Part shown: positions 48,323 through 55,980 of the stretch, piece by piece
Position numbering within the stretch: position 1 is the first letter of the stretch
How the letters are laid out: the number at the start of each line of letters is the position of its first letter
NCBI GenBank assembly: GCA_965229355.1
Contig: OZ245869.1
Location: 2,790,001 to 2,854,000, forward strand
DNA length: 64,000 nt
Direction of reading: 5' to 3'
Source of the DNA: GCA-2737725 sp965229355
GTDB taxonomy: Bacteria > Pseudomonadota > Alphaproteobacteria > Rhodospirillales > Rhodospirillaceae
Notes under the pieces: generated by a model
What the model was told of the DNA's origin: nothing
Databases searched by the model: none
Seen by the model: the letters and a program-made list of their open reading frames with translations, nothing else
Position numbers and translations under genes: made by a program

Positions 48323-50890
48323 ATGATGAACTGGGCTACTCGTGCGCTGTCTGGCGCCGTCACGAAGTCTGCGCTGCTGACCGGCGCGGCTTTAATTTCA
48401 TTTTCCATGAATATCGCGTTCGCGCAAACCGCAGCCGTGAATGCACCCGCACAGCCGTTGGCGCAATCGTTGAAGGTTGTGGCGCAGCAAACCGGTGCGA
48501 ATATTTTATTCACACCTGACGCTGTTGCAGGTGTGAAAAGCGGTGCTGTGTCTGGGCAGATGAGCGCCAAGGAAGCGGTTGAGAAATTGATCGCGGGCAC
48601 AAACCTGCAAGTCGCATCTGACGCAACAGGCAGCCTGATTGTTAAGCGGGCAGGGGAAGATAGCCCGGCGCGCCCTATTCAGACGGCCGCGGCGCAGGTG
48701 AACCCGACCCCCGCGAGCCGAAGTGAAACGCAAATCGCGGGCATCGAAGAAATTACCGTTACCGCGCAACGCCGCGAGCAGGGCTTGTCGGAAGTGCCGA
48801 TTTCAATCTCGGTCATCGGTGGTGAACAGTTAGAGCGCTCCGGCATTAACCGTGTTGAAGACTTGTATGCCATTGCGCCGTCGCTGTCGTTCTCGCCTGC
48901 GCAATCATCATCAGGTGCAGGCTTGCGCATCCGTGGTGTTGGCAGTGCGGCGTTCGGCTCTGCGACCGAACCGAGTGTTTCGACCATTGTAGATGGCATC
49001 GTCACCGGGCCGGGTGGCTCGGCGCTGGTGGACTTCTTTGACGTCGAACGCATTGAAGTTTTGCGCGGTCCGCAAGGCACACTGTTCGGCAAAAACTCAT
49101 CAGCCGGTGCGGTGAATATCGTCAGCCGTGCACCGACCGATGAACTGTCGGGCTATGCGATTGCGCGTTACGGCGAAGAGTTAGAGGAAACCCGCATCGA
49201 GGGCGGCATCAGCGGCCCGGTCAGTGATAATGTGCGTTTACGCTTGTCAGGTTACACGCTTGATCAAGGGAAGGGCCAAGTCTGGAACCCCGTGCGTAAG
49301 ACGGATGAAAACAAACGCGACCGTTGGGGTTTGCGCTTCCGGGGTGATTACCGCGTCGATAACACCTCGATTGATTTTACCGCCCAGTATGAAGAACAAG
49401 ATAACGCCTGCTGCCGTATCTCGTTCTATGGGCTTGATCCGCGTGCCTATGGCGCCTTGACGCGCCTTTACTTGGTGCCGCGCCAAATCGCGAATGGCAT
49501 CGTTCCCGGGCCTGATAACCGCAAGTCGATTGCCGATGGTCCGTTGAACGAAAGCACCGAAACGCTGCAACTGACGGGCACGATCAATCACGAGTTCGGC
49601 AATGGCGTCACTTTACGCTCGATCACCGGTTATCGCCGTTGGAAAGAGCTTGATACCATCGATGTCGACGGCGTTGATGTGAACCTGGGCAACGATCCAC
49701 GCCAGCAACGTGATTTGAAACTGTTCACTGAAGAAGTGCAGTTGCTATCACCCGAAGGCGAAGATTTGGGTTGGGTGCTGGGTGCTTACTATTATCAGCA
49801 CGATCTGTTCTCTGATGCGATTACGGCGGGCGGTGCAGGTACCATTTTGGGCCAAAGCTCCACGCGCGGTACCGGCACCACGAAGGTTCACAATTACGCC
49901 GCCTTCGCCGACGGCACCTATGACTTCACGCCGGAATGGCAAGCCTTCGCGGGCGCACGCCTTCTGTACGAGAAGTTGCAGGTTGATAGCTTCCGCACGG
50001 GCAATTACTTCGCCTTCACGCCGGGCACGTTCAGCGGTGCGATTGAAACCGATGATACGGATTGGGTGGGCCGTGCTGGCATTCGCTATATCCCCAATGC
50101 GTCACAGAGCTTCTACGCCTCTGTCTCGCGTGGCTATAAAGGCAAGGCGATTGATAACAACACCGGCAACGTCTTCTTCCAAAACCCAGCCCGCGCGGTG
50201 TTGAACCCAGAAACGGTTCTGTCGTGGGAGTTGGGCGCACGCACGCGGATGTTGGATAACCGACTGATGTTGAACGCGACGCTGTTCTATAGCGATTTCA
50301 ACAACTATCAGGCGTCCTCGTTCGACAACGTGACCTCGTCGCAAATTTTGCGCAACGCGGGCAAGTTGCGCAGCCGTGGGATTGAAGCTGACTTCGCAGC
50401 AAACCCGTGGCAAGGCGGTTCCATCTCGGGTGGTTTGGCTTACGTGGATGCGATCTATAAAGAGTATGTGGGCGCACCCTGCACAGTGGTGCAGACAGCA
50501 TTGCGCACATGCCCGGCCACAGGCCAAGACTTGTCGGGCCAGCGTTTGAGCAATAACCCGAAGTGGCAATACACGCTGCGTGCGCAGCAGGACTTTGATT
50601 TGGGCAATGGCATCGGCATGTACGGCCGTGCTGAATACAACTGGCGTTCTGCTGTGATTTACGGCGGCGATCTCAACCCCGCCACACGTCAGGGTGAGTA
50701 TGGTGTTGCCAACTTCCGCGTCGGCACCACGTTCGGCGAAGGCTTGTATGAAATCTCAGGCTTTGTCGAAAACGCCTTCGATAAATCTTACGCGTTGCGG
50801 ATTTATGACTCACCGGCCTTCACCGGCTCGTACTCGGCTTTCTTTGGCCAAGCGCGAACCTACGGTGTTGAACTGCGTGCCAAGTTCTAA
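48323..50890 (+). CDS. TonB-dependent transducer with N-terminal STN domain
   Basis: 855 residues from the ATG at 48323 (GGGGGAGG 5 bases upstream; ATG 48326 is equally possible). After the signal peptide, an STN signalling domain spans about 40-110 (PAQPLAQSLKVVAQQTGANI, SGQMSAKEAVEKLIAGT), then TonB box and plug (EEITVTAQRREQGLSEVPIS, VLRGPQGTLFGKNSSAGAVN) and barrel ending in Phe (GVELRAKF). STN contacts FecR, so ligand binding induces this locus. The genes that follow suggest an organic substrate rather than a siderophore. Confidence 0.95.
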   Translation: MMNWATRALSGAVTKSALLTGAALISFSMNIAFAQTAAVNAPAQPLAQSLKVVAQQTGANILFTPDAVAGVKSGAVSGQMSAKEAVEKLIAGTNLQVASDATGSLIVKRAGEDSPARPIQTAAAQVNPTPASRSETQIAGIEEITVTAQRREQGLSEVPISISVIGGEQLERSGINRVEDLYAIAPSLSFSPAQSSSGAGLRIRGVGSAAFGSATEPSVSTIVDGIVTGPGGSALVDFFDVERIEVLRGPQGTLFGKNSSAGAVNIVSRAPTDELSGYAIARYGEELEETRIEGGISGPVSDNVRLRLSGYTLDQGKGQVWNPVRKTDENKRDRWGLRFRGDYRVDNTSIDFTAQYEEQDNACCRISFYGLDPRAYGALTRLYLVPRQIANGIVPGPDNRKSIADGPLNESTETLQLTGTINHEFGNGVTLRSITGYRRWKELDTIDVDGVDVNLGNDPRQQRDLKLFTEEVQLLSPEGEDLGWVLGAYYYQHDLFSDAITAGGAGTILGQSSTRGTGTTKVHNYAAFADGTYDFTPEWQAFAGARLLYEKLQVDSFRTGNYFAFTPGTFSGAIETDDTDWVGRAGIRYIPNASQSFYASVSRGYKGKAIDNNTGNVFFQNPARAVLNPETVLSWELGARTRMLDNRLMLNATLFYSDFNNYQASSFDNVTSSQILRNAGKLRSRGIEADFAANPWQGGSISGGLAYVDAIYKEYVGAPCTVVQTALRTCPATGQDLSGQRLSNNPKWQYTLRAQQDFDLGNGIGMYGRAEYNWRSAVIYGGDLNPATRQGEYGVANFRVGTTFGEGLYEISGFVENAFDKSYALRIYDSPAFTGSYSAFFGQARTYGVELRAKF

Positions 50891-50905
50891 GCAAAGGAAA
50901 CATGC

Positions 50906-51697
50906 ATGAGCAGTGAACATGTGGCGCGCAGAACAGTTTTGGGCGGTGCGGTGATGACAGCCGGATTAGCAGCGATGCCCGCATACGGGACCGAGCGGCC
51001 TTCACGTATTCGGCACTATGTGCTGGCCACCCACGATATGGAATTTGTGTGTGACCAGATTTACGAAGTGCTGGGCTTGCCTGCGACGCCGAAGAAAGAG
51101 GGGCCGGGTGTCACCGAGAAATTCGGTTTCTACAGCACCATGATGCGTGTGGGCACGACGATGTTGGAAATCGTGCAGCCCATTAAGCCCGATCATCACC
51201 TCAATGGCTGGCTGACCGAGCGTGATGGCGATGGCGGATACATGGTGGTGATGCAAACCTTCGATGCAGCAGCATTGAAGGCGCGGGCCGCAGCCGAGCA
51301 ATTAAAGCTCACCCGCGATCAGATGTTCATGAACCAGTACATGATCCAGTTTGATTATAAACGCTTCGGCACGCACTTCGAGCTTTACCAATATTCACCT
51401 GAGGATGATTGGTGGGGCCATCCAGCCACAGGGCCTTACTCAGATGCGCGTGTCGCTTCTGATGTTGTGGGCTGTGATGTGGCGGTTGAAAAACCGGCTG
51501 AGATTGCAGCTCAAACCGCACGCCTGTTTTTGGGCAAGCAAGTTGGTAATCGTGTTGAGTACGGCGATCGCTACGTCAACTTTGTAGAACCTAAAGGCAC
51601 GTGGCGCGGCCTTGTGGCGTTGGACTTCAAATCGCGCGAGCAAGCACGTGTGGGCGATTGGGCCCGCATTGGCGGCGTGCAGATGCGGTTTGTATAG
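50906..51697 (+). CDS. VOC-fold protein with Tat-type signal
   Basis: 263 residues, AAAGGA before the ATG, 15 bases after the receptor gene. The N-terminus EHVARRTVLGGAVMTAGLAA is a likely Tat signal. The mature part is a glyoxalase/VOC-type protein: IRHYVLATHDMEFV, TTMLEIVQPIKPDHHLNGW, GTHFELYQYSPEDDWWGHP. It is a paralogue of the next gene. VOC enzymes use a metal held by His/Glu for lyase, isomerase or dioxygenase chemistry; the reaction cannot be told. It should work in the periplasm on material delivered by the receptor. Confidence 0.82.
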   Translation: MSSEHVARRTVLGGAVMTAGLAAMPAYGTERPSRIRHYVLATHDMEFVCDQIYEVLGLPATPKKEGPGVTEKFGFYSTMMRVGTTMLEIVQPIKPDHHLNGWLTERDGDGGYMVVMQTFDAAALKARAAAEQLKLTRDQMFMNQYMIQFDYKRFGTHFELYQYSPEDDWWGHPATGPYSDARVASDVVGCDVAVEKPAEIAAQTARLFLGKQVGNRVEYGDRYVNFVEPKGTWRGLVALDFKSREQARVGDWARIGGVQMRFV

Positions 51698-51709
51698 GGG
51701 CGCACACAC

Positions 51710-52414
51710 ATGAGCGAAAATAAACCCCACGTTATTCGCCACTATGTGCTGGCCAGCCCGGATATCGATGCCGTGTCAGCTAAGTTGCAAGCGTTCTTAC
51801 AAATCCCGCAAGGTGATCGCCATGACATGGGCACCATCTTAGGGTTCAAGAACGAGATGATGATGGTCGGCCAAACCATGCTCGAGATGGTGCAGCCCAC
51901 CAAACCCGATCACCGCCTGCATAAGTGGTTTAAGGAACGCGGTGGTGAAGGCGGGTACATGATCGTATTCCAAACCTTCGATGCCGATGCGTTCCGTGAA
52001 CGCGCTGCCGCCGAAAAATTGCGCCTGACGCGCGATATGCTGTTCCGGGGTCAGGACATGATCCAGTTCGACCCCAAGCGCTTTGGCACGCATTTGGAGA
52101 CATACAAATACACCCTGCCAAATGGCTGGTGGGGTGACCCCGTGGGCCGTAAGTACGGCAAAAGCAAAGTTGCATCGGAGATCGTGGCTGCTGAAGTGGC
52201 CGTGGGCGATCCACCGGCTGAGATTGCCGCCCAAGTGGGCCGGTTGTTCCAATCTCAAGTCAAAGACACATCCGTCACGTTGGTGGATAAAACCATCCGC
52301 TTTGTGCCTGCCAAAGACACCAAAGGCCTGATTGGTCTCGATCTCAAAGCCATCGATAAAGCGTCTGCGGGAAAGAGTGAAAAAATCTGCGGCGTTGACT
52401 TCCGCTTGGTCTGA
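51710..52414 (+). CDS. VOC-fold protein, cytoplasmic paralogue
   Basis: 234 residues, no signal. It parallels the preceding protein throughout: IRHYVLASPDIDAV, QTMLEMVQPTKPDHRLHKW, GGYMIVFQTFDADAFRERAA, GTHLETYKYTLPNGWWGDP. The duplicate likely handles the same or a related substrate after uptake. It is followed by a strong terminator, so the unit runs from the receptor, or from fecI, to here. Confidence 0.85.
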   Translation: MSENKPHVIRHYVLASPDIDAVSAKLQAFLQIPQGDRHDMGTILGFKNEMMMVGQTMLEMVQPTKPDHRLHKWFKERGGEGGYMIVFQTFDADAFRERAAAEKLRLTRDMLFRGQDMIQFDPKRFGTHLETYKYTLPNGWWGDPVGRKYGKSKVASEIVAAEVAVGDPPAEIAAQVGRLFQSQVKDTSVTLVDKTIRFVPAKDTKGLIGLDLKAIDKASAGKSEKICGVDFRLV

Positions 52415-52440
52415 TAGCCCCCGCTTAAACAACGCTGCTA

Positions 52441-52481
52441 AAAAAGCGCTCCAAGACCCTCCCCGGTCTTGAGCGCTTTTT
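52441..52481 (+). terminator. Intrinsic terminator after the VOC pair
   Basis: AAAAAGCGCTCCAAGACC (52441-52458) pairs with GGTCTTGAGCGCTTTTT (52465-52481) with one bulged base; a T-run ends the stem. It closes the receptor-VOC-VOC unit and is 96 bases before the amidohydrolase start. Confidence 0.92.
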
Positions 52482-52577
52482 TACTAAACGGCTCAAAACG
52501 CTGGTCTTTGCCGCTCTTCCTGCCTCGCGCGTATTGTTGCTACACTTCCTACCAAGGGTTCCATCTGGGGGGATGTA

Positions 52578-53894
52578 ATGCACGCGACATTTAAAGCAGG
52601 CGTTTGTTTCGCATTCGGATTGTTTCTCTCCGCGCTGCCATCAGCGGCGCAAACACCAAGCGACATTACCGTTGTCTACGCTGGTCATCTGCTCGATCAG
52701 CCGGGGACGAATCCGCGCGGCGCATCAACAGTGGTGATCCGTGGCGGTAAGGTGGATAGCGTGCGTGATGGGTATGCCGCCGCATCTGAATTTCCCGGCG
52801 CGCAAATTGTGGACCTGAAGAGCAGCTATGTTCTGCCGGGTCTTATCGATAGCCATGTGCACTTCGATAGCGATAAGGCAGGCCAGGAAGGCTTCTTAGA
52901 AACGCTTACGAACTCAGATGCGTACTTTGCCTACGAAGCGGGTGTGAACGCCAAGAAAACGCTGATGGCAGGCTTTACGACCGTACGTAATCTGGGCAGT
53001 CGCGGTGGCGTGACGTTGGCGCTGCGCGATGCGATTGCGGCAGGCAAGACTGTCGGCCCGCGTATTATTGATGCAGGTATGGGCATCAGCGCCACAACAG
53101 GGCATGGCGACAATGCGCTGGGCCTTGACCCTGAAATCGGCGAGCACATGCACCAGATCAATTTGTGCAATGGCACGGAAAGCTGCCGTGAAGCCGTGCG
53201 CATGCAAATCCGGCGCGGTGCAGACCTGATTAAAATCATGACCACGGGCGGCGTGAACAGCCGCATTGGTTTGGGCCTAGGTCAGCAGATGTTCGACGAT
53301 GAAGCCCAGGCGCTGATTGAGACCGCGCATTTGTACGGCAAGAAGGTCGCTGTTCACGCGCACGGGGCTGATGGCATTAACTTGGCGTTGAAATACAAAG
53401 CGGACTCGATTGAACACGGTACGCTGTTGGATGAAGAGGGCATCAAGCTGTTCCTCAAAACCGGCGCGTACTATGTGCCGACACTCTCCACTGTGAATGG
53501 GTATCTCGAGCGCATCGCCAAAGACCCGAATGCTTATCCGCCCGATGTCCGTGCCAAAATTGATTGGCGCATCAGCATTACCGGCAAGGCGCTGGAGAAA
53601 GCATTTCCACGTGGTGTGAAGATTGCCTTCGGCACCGATGCTGGTGTGTCAAAGCACGGTCGCAATGCCGATGAGTTTGAGCTGATGGTCAAGCACGGCA
53701 TGCCGCCGATGGCCGCGATCAAGGCCGCGACTGTGAATGCGGCTGACCTGTTGGGCATTAGCGCTGAAGCGGGGGATTTGAAACCTGGCAAGCGGGCTGA
53801 TTTGATTGCCGTGGCTGCTGACCCGCTCGCCGATGTGAAGGTATTAAAGACCGTCGCCTTCGTGATGAAGGGCGGGATTGTATACAAGCAGTGA
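52578..53894 (+). CDS. Exported amidohydrolase (imidazolonepropionase-like family)
   Basis: 438 residues with signal peptide to about residue 24 (LPSAAQ). Metal ligands: HxH in GLIDSHVHFDSD, Lys in LIKIMTTGG, His in VAVHAHGADG and IEHGTLLDE, Asp in AFGTDAGV. This group contains Xaa-Pro and Xaa-Arg dipeptidases and organophosphate- or carbamate-like hydrolases. Location is periplasmic or surface. It follows the VOC unit but behind a terminator, so it has its own promoter. Confidence 0.92.
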   Translation: MHATFKAGVCFAFGLFLSALPSAAQTPSDITVVYAGHLLDQPGTNPRGASTVVIRGGKVDSVRDGYAAASEFPGAQIVDLKSSYVLPGLIDSHVHFDSDKAGQEGFLETLTNSDAYFAYEAGVNAKKTLMAGFTTVRNLGSRGGVTLALRDAIAAGKTVGPRIIDAGMGISATTGHGDNALGLDPEIGEHMHQINLCNGTESCREAVRMQIRRGADLIKIMTTGGVNSRIGLGLGQQMFDDEAQALIETAHLYGKKVAVHAHGADGINLALKYKADSIEHGTLLDEEGIKLFLKTGAYYVPTLSTVNGYLERIAKDPNAYPPDVRAKIDWRISITGKALEKAFPRGVKIAFGTDAGVSKHGRNADEFELMVKHGMPPMAAIKAATVNAADLLGISAEAGDLKPGKRADLIAVAADPLADVKVLKTVAFVMKGGIVYKQ

Positions 53895-53900
53895 TATGAG

Positions 53901-53921
53901 GCGCGGAGGTGGCCTCCGCGC
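53901..53921 (+). repeat. Hairpin after the amidohydrolase gene
   Basis: GCGCGGAGG (53901-53909) pairs perfectly with CCTCCGCGC (53913-53921), loop TGG, 7 bases beyond the stop. There is no T-run, so it is a weak or factor-dependent terminator or an RNA 3'-end stabiliser. Confidence 0.6.
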
Positions 53922-53931
53922 AACTCACGTT

Positions 53932-53972
53932 ATCCCCTGAAAAGCCCTGCTCCCGTTCTGCAATATCAGGCG
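53932..53972. repeat. Intergenic repeat copy 2
   Basis: 28 of 32 bases (53932-53963) match 23959-23990. As in copy 1, it lies at the 3' end of a minus-strand gene; here it runs across the stop codon at 53966-53968 of that gene. The right half of the hairpin seen in copy 1 has decayed. Confidence 0.5.
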
Positions 53973-54661
53973 GGCCACTTCACCTTCTGAGTCTCGACCG
54001 AGTGCAATTCGTATACTGAATTAGCCTTATCGCCCTCGGCCACAACCAGTTTCAAAAACAGGTTATGCGGGCCACTGCGCCACAGGTGCAGGATCTTCTC
54101 GAATGATGTCTTCCACTCAAAGCGTTGCGCTTCAAACGTCCCAGCCTTCACCGTCAACTGTTCAGTGCCGGTGTAACGCATCTTGCCGGTGATCTTCTGA
54201 CCATGGCTTAAGCTTGATCCATTCCACGAGTTCGAAACTGTGTGAATCAAGATGTCTTGCCAATCGTTGTTGCTGGTGTCGATAAAGCAGGTCTTCCAGA
54301 TGTCGTGAAAGATCGGGTGGAAGCCAACGGTCATGTTCGGCGGTGCTTCAAACTCGGCATAATCCATCTCGCCGCCTTGGGGCCAGACCCAGGATTGCAA
54401 TTTATCGCCAATCACGCGACGCATCACGGTGCCATGCGCTTGGCCTTTAAAAAACAAACGCCCCATGGCTTCAATCGGGCGCCAGTCGGCCGCGACAAGT
54501 TGATTGGTATCGCGCAGCAAATCGCCCTTGGGTGAGCGCGTCAGCGTGCGCAGCGTGCGCGTGCCATCGGGATTGGCGGTGAGAATGAAGCGCTCGTAGT
54601 CGTAGGTTTTTCCATCCGGCTCGGTCAGATCGATCCGGCCGCTATACATTTCAAAGCTCAT
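53966..54661 (-). CDS. Unknown 231-residue protein
   Basis: 231 residues from the ATG at 54661 with GGAGGG 6 bases upstream. No signal peptide. Beta-rich sequence with TLTRSPKGDLLRDTNQLVAA, MRRVIGDKLQSWVWPQGGEM and VKAGTFEAQRFEWKTSFEKI, reminiscent of lipocalin- or DUF3108-like barrels that carry a hydrophobic ligand; no firm family. It precedes no gene on its strand closely; the CaiB-type gene is 95 bases upstream and probably in the same unit. Confidence 0.7.
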   Translation of the reverse strand: MSFEMYSGRIDLTEPDGKTYDYERFILTANPDGTRTLRTLTRSPKGDLLRDTNQLVAADWRPIEAMGRLFFKGQAHGTVMRRVIGDKLQSWVWPQGGEMDYAEFEAPPNMTVGFHPIFHDIWKTCFIDTSNNDWQDILIHTVSNSWNGSSLSHGQKITGKMRYTGTEQLTVKAGTFEAQRFEWKTSFEKILHLWRSGPHNLFLKLVVAEGDKANSVYELHSVETQKVKWPA

Positions 54662-54756
54662 CAAGTCCCTCCGTGAGATGCTGTTTTGCGTCTTAACACC
54701 GCAGCGCAAAGCAATCAGGAAAACCCGAGGTCTGTTCGCATAGCGTACTTAAGTCA

Positions 54757-55971
54757 CTAAATGATGCGAGACTGTTTCAAGCGAGCGATGTTGTCAGCCG
54801 TCATATTCAAGACATCCGACAGGATGGCCTCGTTATGCTCACCCAATGCAGGGCCGACCCAGCGAATATTTCCGGGGGTTTCCGACATACGAGGGGCGAC
54901 GTTCTGCATCGTCACTTCGCCAAACAATGGATGAGCCACTTTGGTGATGGCTTCGCGCGCTTTGTAGTGCGCATCGGCGAACATTTCAGGGCCACGGTAC
55001 GCGACACCAGCAGGCACATCGTTGTCTTCCAGACGTTTTAAAATCTCATCAGGCAACAACGTCTTGGTCCAGTCAGCGATGATGCCATCCAACAGTTCCA
55101 TGTTGGTGCCGCGACCTGCGTGATCGATGAAGCGCGGATCGGTGCCTAATTCAGGTTGATCCATCGCCACGGCGAGGCGTTTGAACACCGTGTCCTGATT
55201 GCCCGAGATCATTACCAATGAGCCGTCTTTGGCGGGATAGATGTTCGACGGTGCAATGCCCGGCAGCACCGAGCCCGTGCGTTCACGCACATAACCGGTT
55301 TGATCGTATTCAATGACAAGAGATTCCGTCATCGCCAGTACTGCTTCGTAAATCGCACTGTCGACAATTTGCCCACGGCCGGTTTTCTCTCGCGCATACA
55401 GCGCCATGATGCCGCCGAGGCAAGCGTATGTTGCCGCAAGTGAGTCGCCAATGCTGATGCCAGCGCGGGCAGGCACACGGTCCGGCTCGCCGATCAGATA
55501 GCGCAAGCCGCCCATTGCTTCGCCGATCTGGCCATAGCCGGGGCGCTTTGCATAAGGGCCGGTTTGGCCGTAGCCAGACACGCGGATCATCACGAGGCGC
55601 GGATTAAGCTTCGACAGTGTCGCGTAATCCAAGCCCCATTTCTCCATCGTGCCGGGGCGGAAGTTTTCGATCAGCACATCACTTTTTGCAATGAGCTGAC
55701 GGGCAAGCTCTTGGCCTTCGGCTTGGCGTAAATCAATCGTCACAGATTTCTTGTTGCGGGCGATCACCGACCACCACAACGGATGCCCGTCTTTCTTCTG
55801 CTGGCCCCAGCCGCGCATGGGGTCGCCCACGCCTGGCGGTTCAATCTTGATCACCTCAGCGCCGAAGTCGCCTAGCAACTGTCCGCAGAAGGGGCCTGCA
55901 ATCAATTGGCCCATCTCGATAACGCGCACACCGTTCAAAGGGCCGGTTGCAGCTTTGGTGATCTCGGTCAT
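54757..55971 (-). CDS. CaiB/BaiF family CoA-transferase
   Basis: 404 residues. Family motifs: GVRVIEMGQLIAGPFCGQLL, DFGAEVIKIEPPGVGDPMRG, NKKSVTIDLRQAEGQ, the catalytic Asp in ISIGDSLAATYA and GRGQIVDSAIYEAV. Class III CoA-transferases move CoA between carboxylic acids (oxalate, carnitine, bile acids, aromatic acids). With the amidohydrolase, VOC proteins and receptor nearby, activation of an imported acid is plausible. The autotransporter gene ends 9 bases upstream on the same strand. Confidence 0.92.
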   Translation of the reverse strand: MTEITKAATGPLNGVRVIEMGQLIAGPFCGQLLGDFGAEVIKIEPPGVGDPMRGWGQQKKDGHPLWWSVIARNKKSVTIDLRQAEGQELARQLIAKSDVLIENFRPGTMEKWGLDYATLSKLNPRLVMIRVSGYGQTGPYAKRPGYGQIGEAMGGLRYLIGEPDRVPARAGISIGDSLAATYACLGGIMALYAREKTGRGQIVDSAIYEAVLAMTESLVIEYDQTGYVRERTGSVLPGIAPSNIYPAKDGSLVMISGNQDTVFKRLAVAMDQPELGTDPRFIDHAGRGTNMELLDGIIADWTKTLLPDEILKRLEDNDVPAGVAYRGPEMFADAHYKAREAITKVAHPLFGEVTMQNVAPRMSETPGNIRWVGPALGEHNEAILSDVLNMTADNIARLKQSRII

Positions 55972-55980
55972 GTCTTCGTT

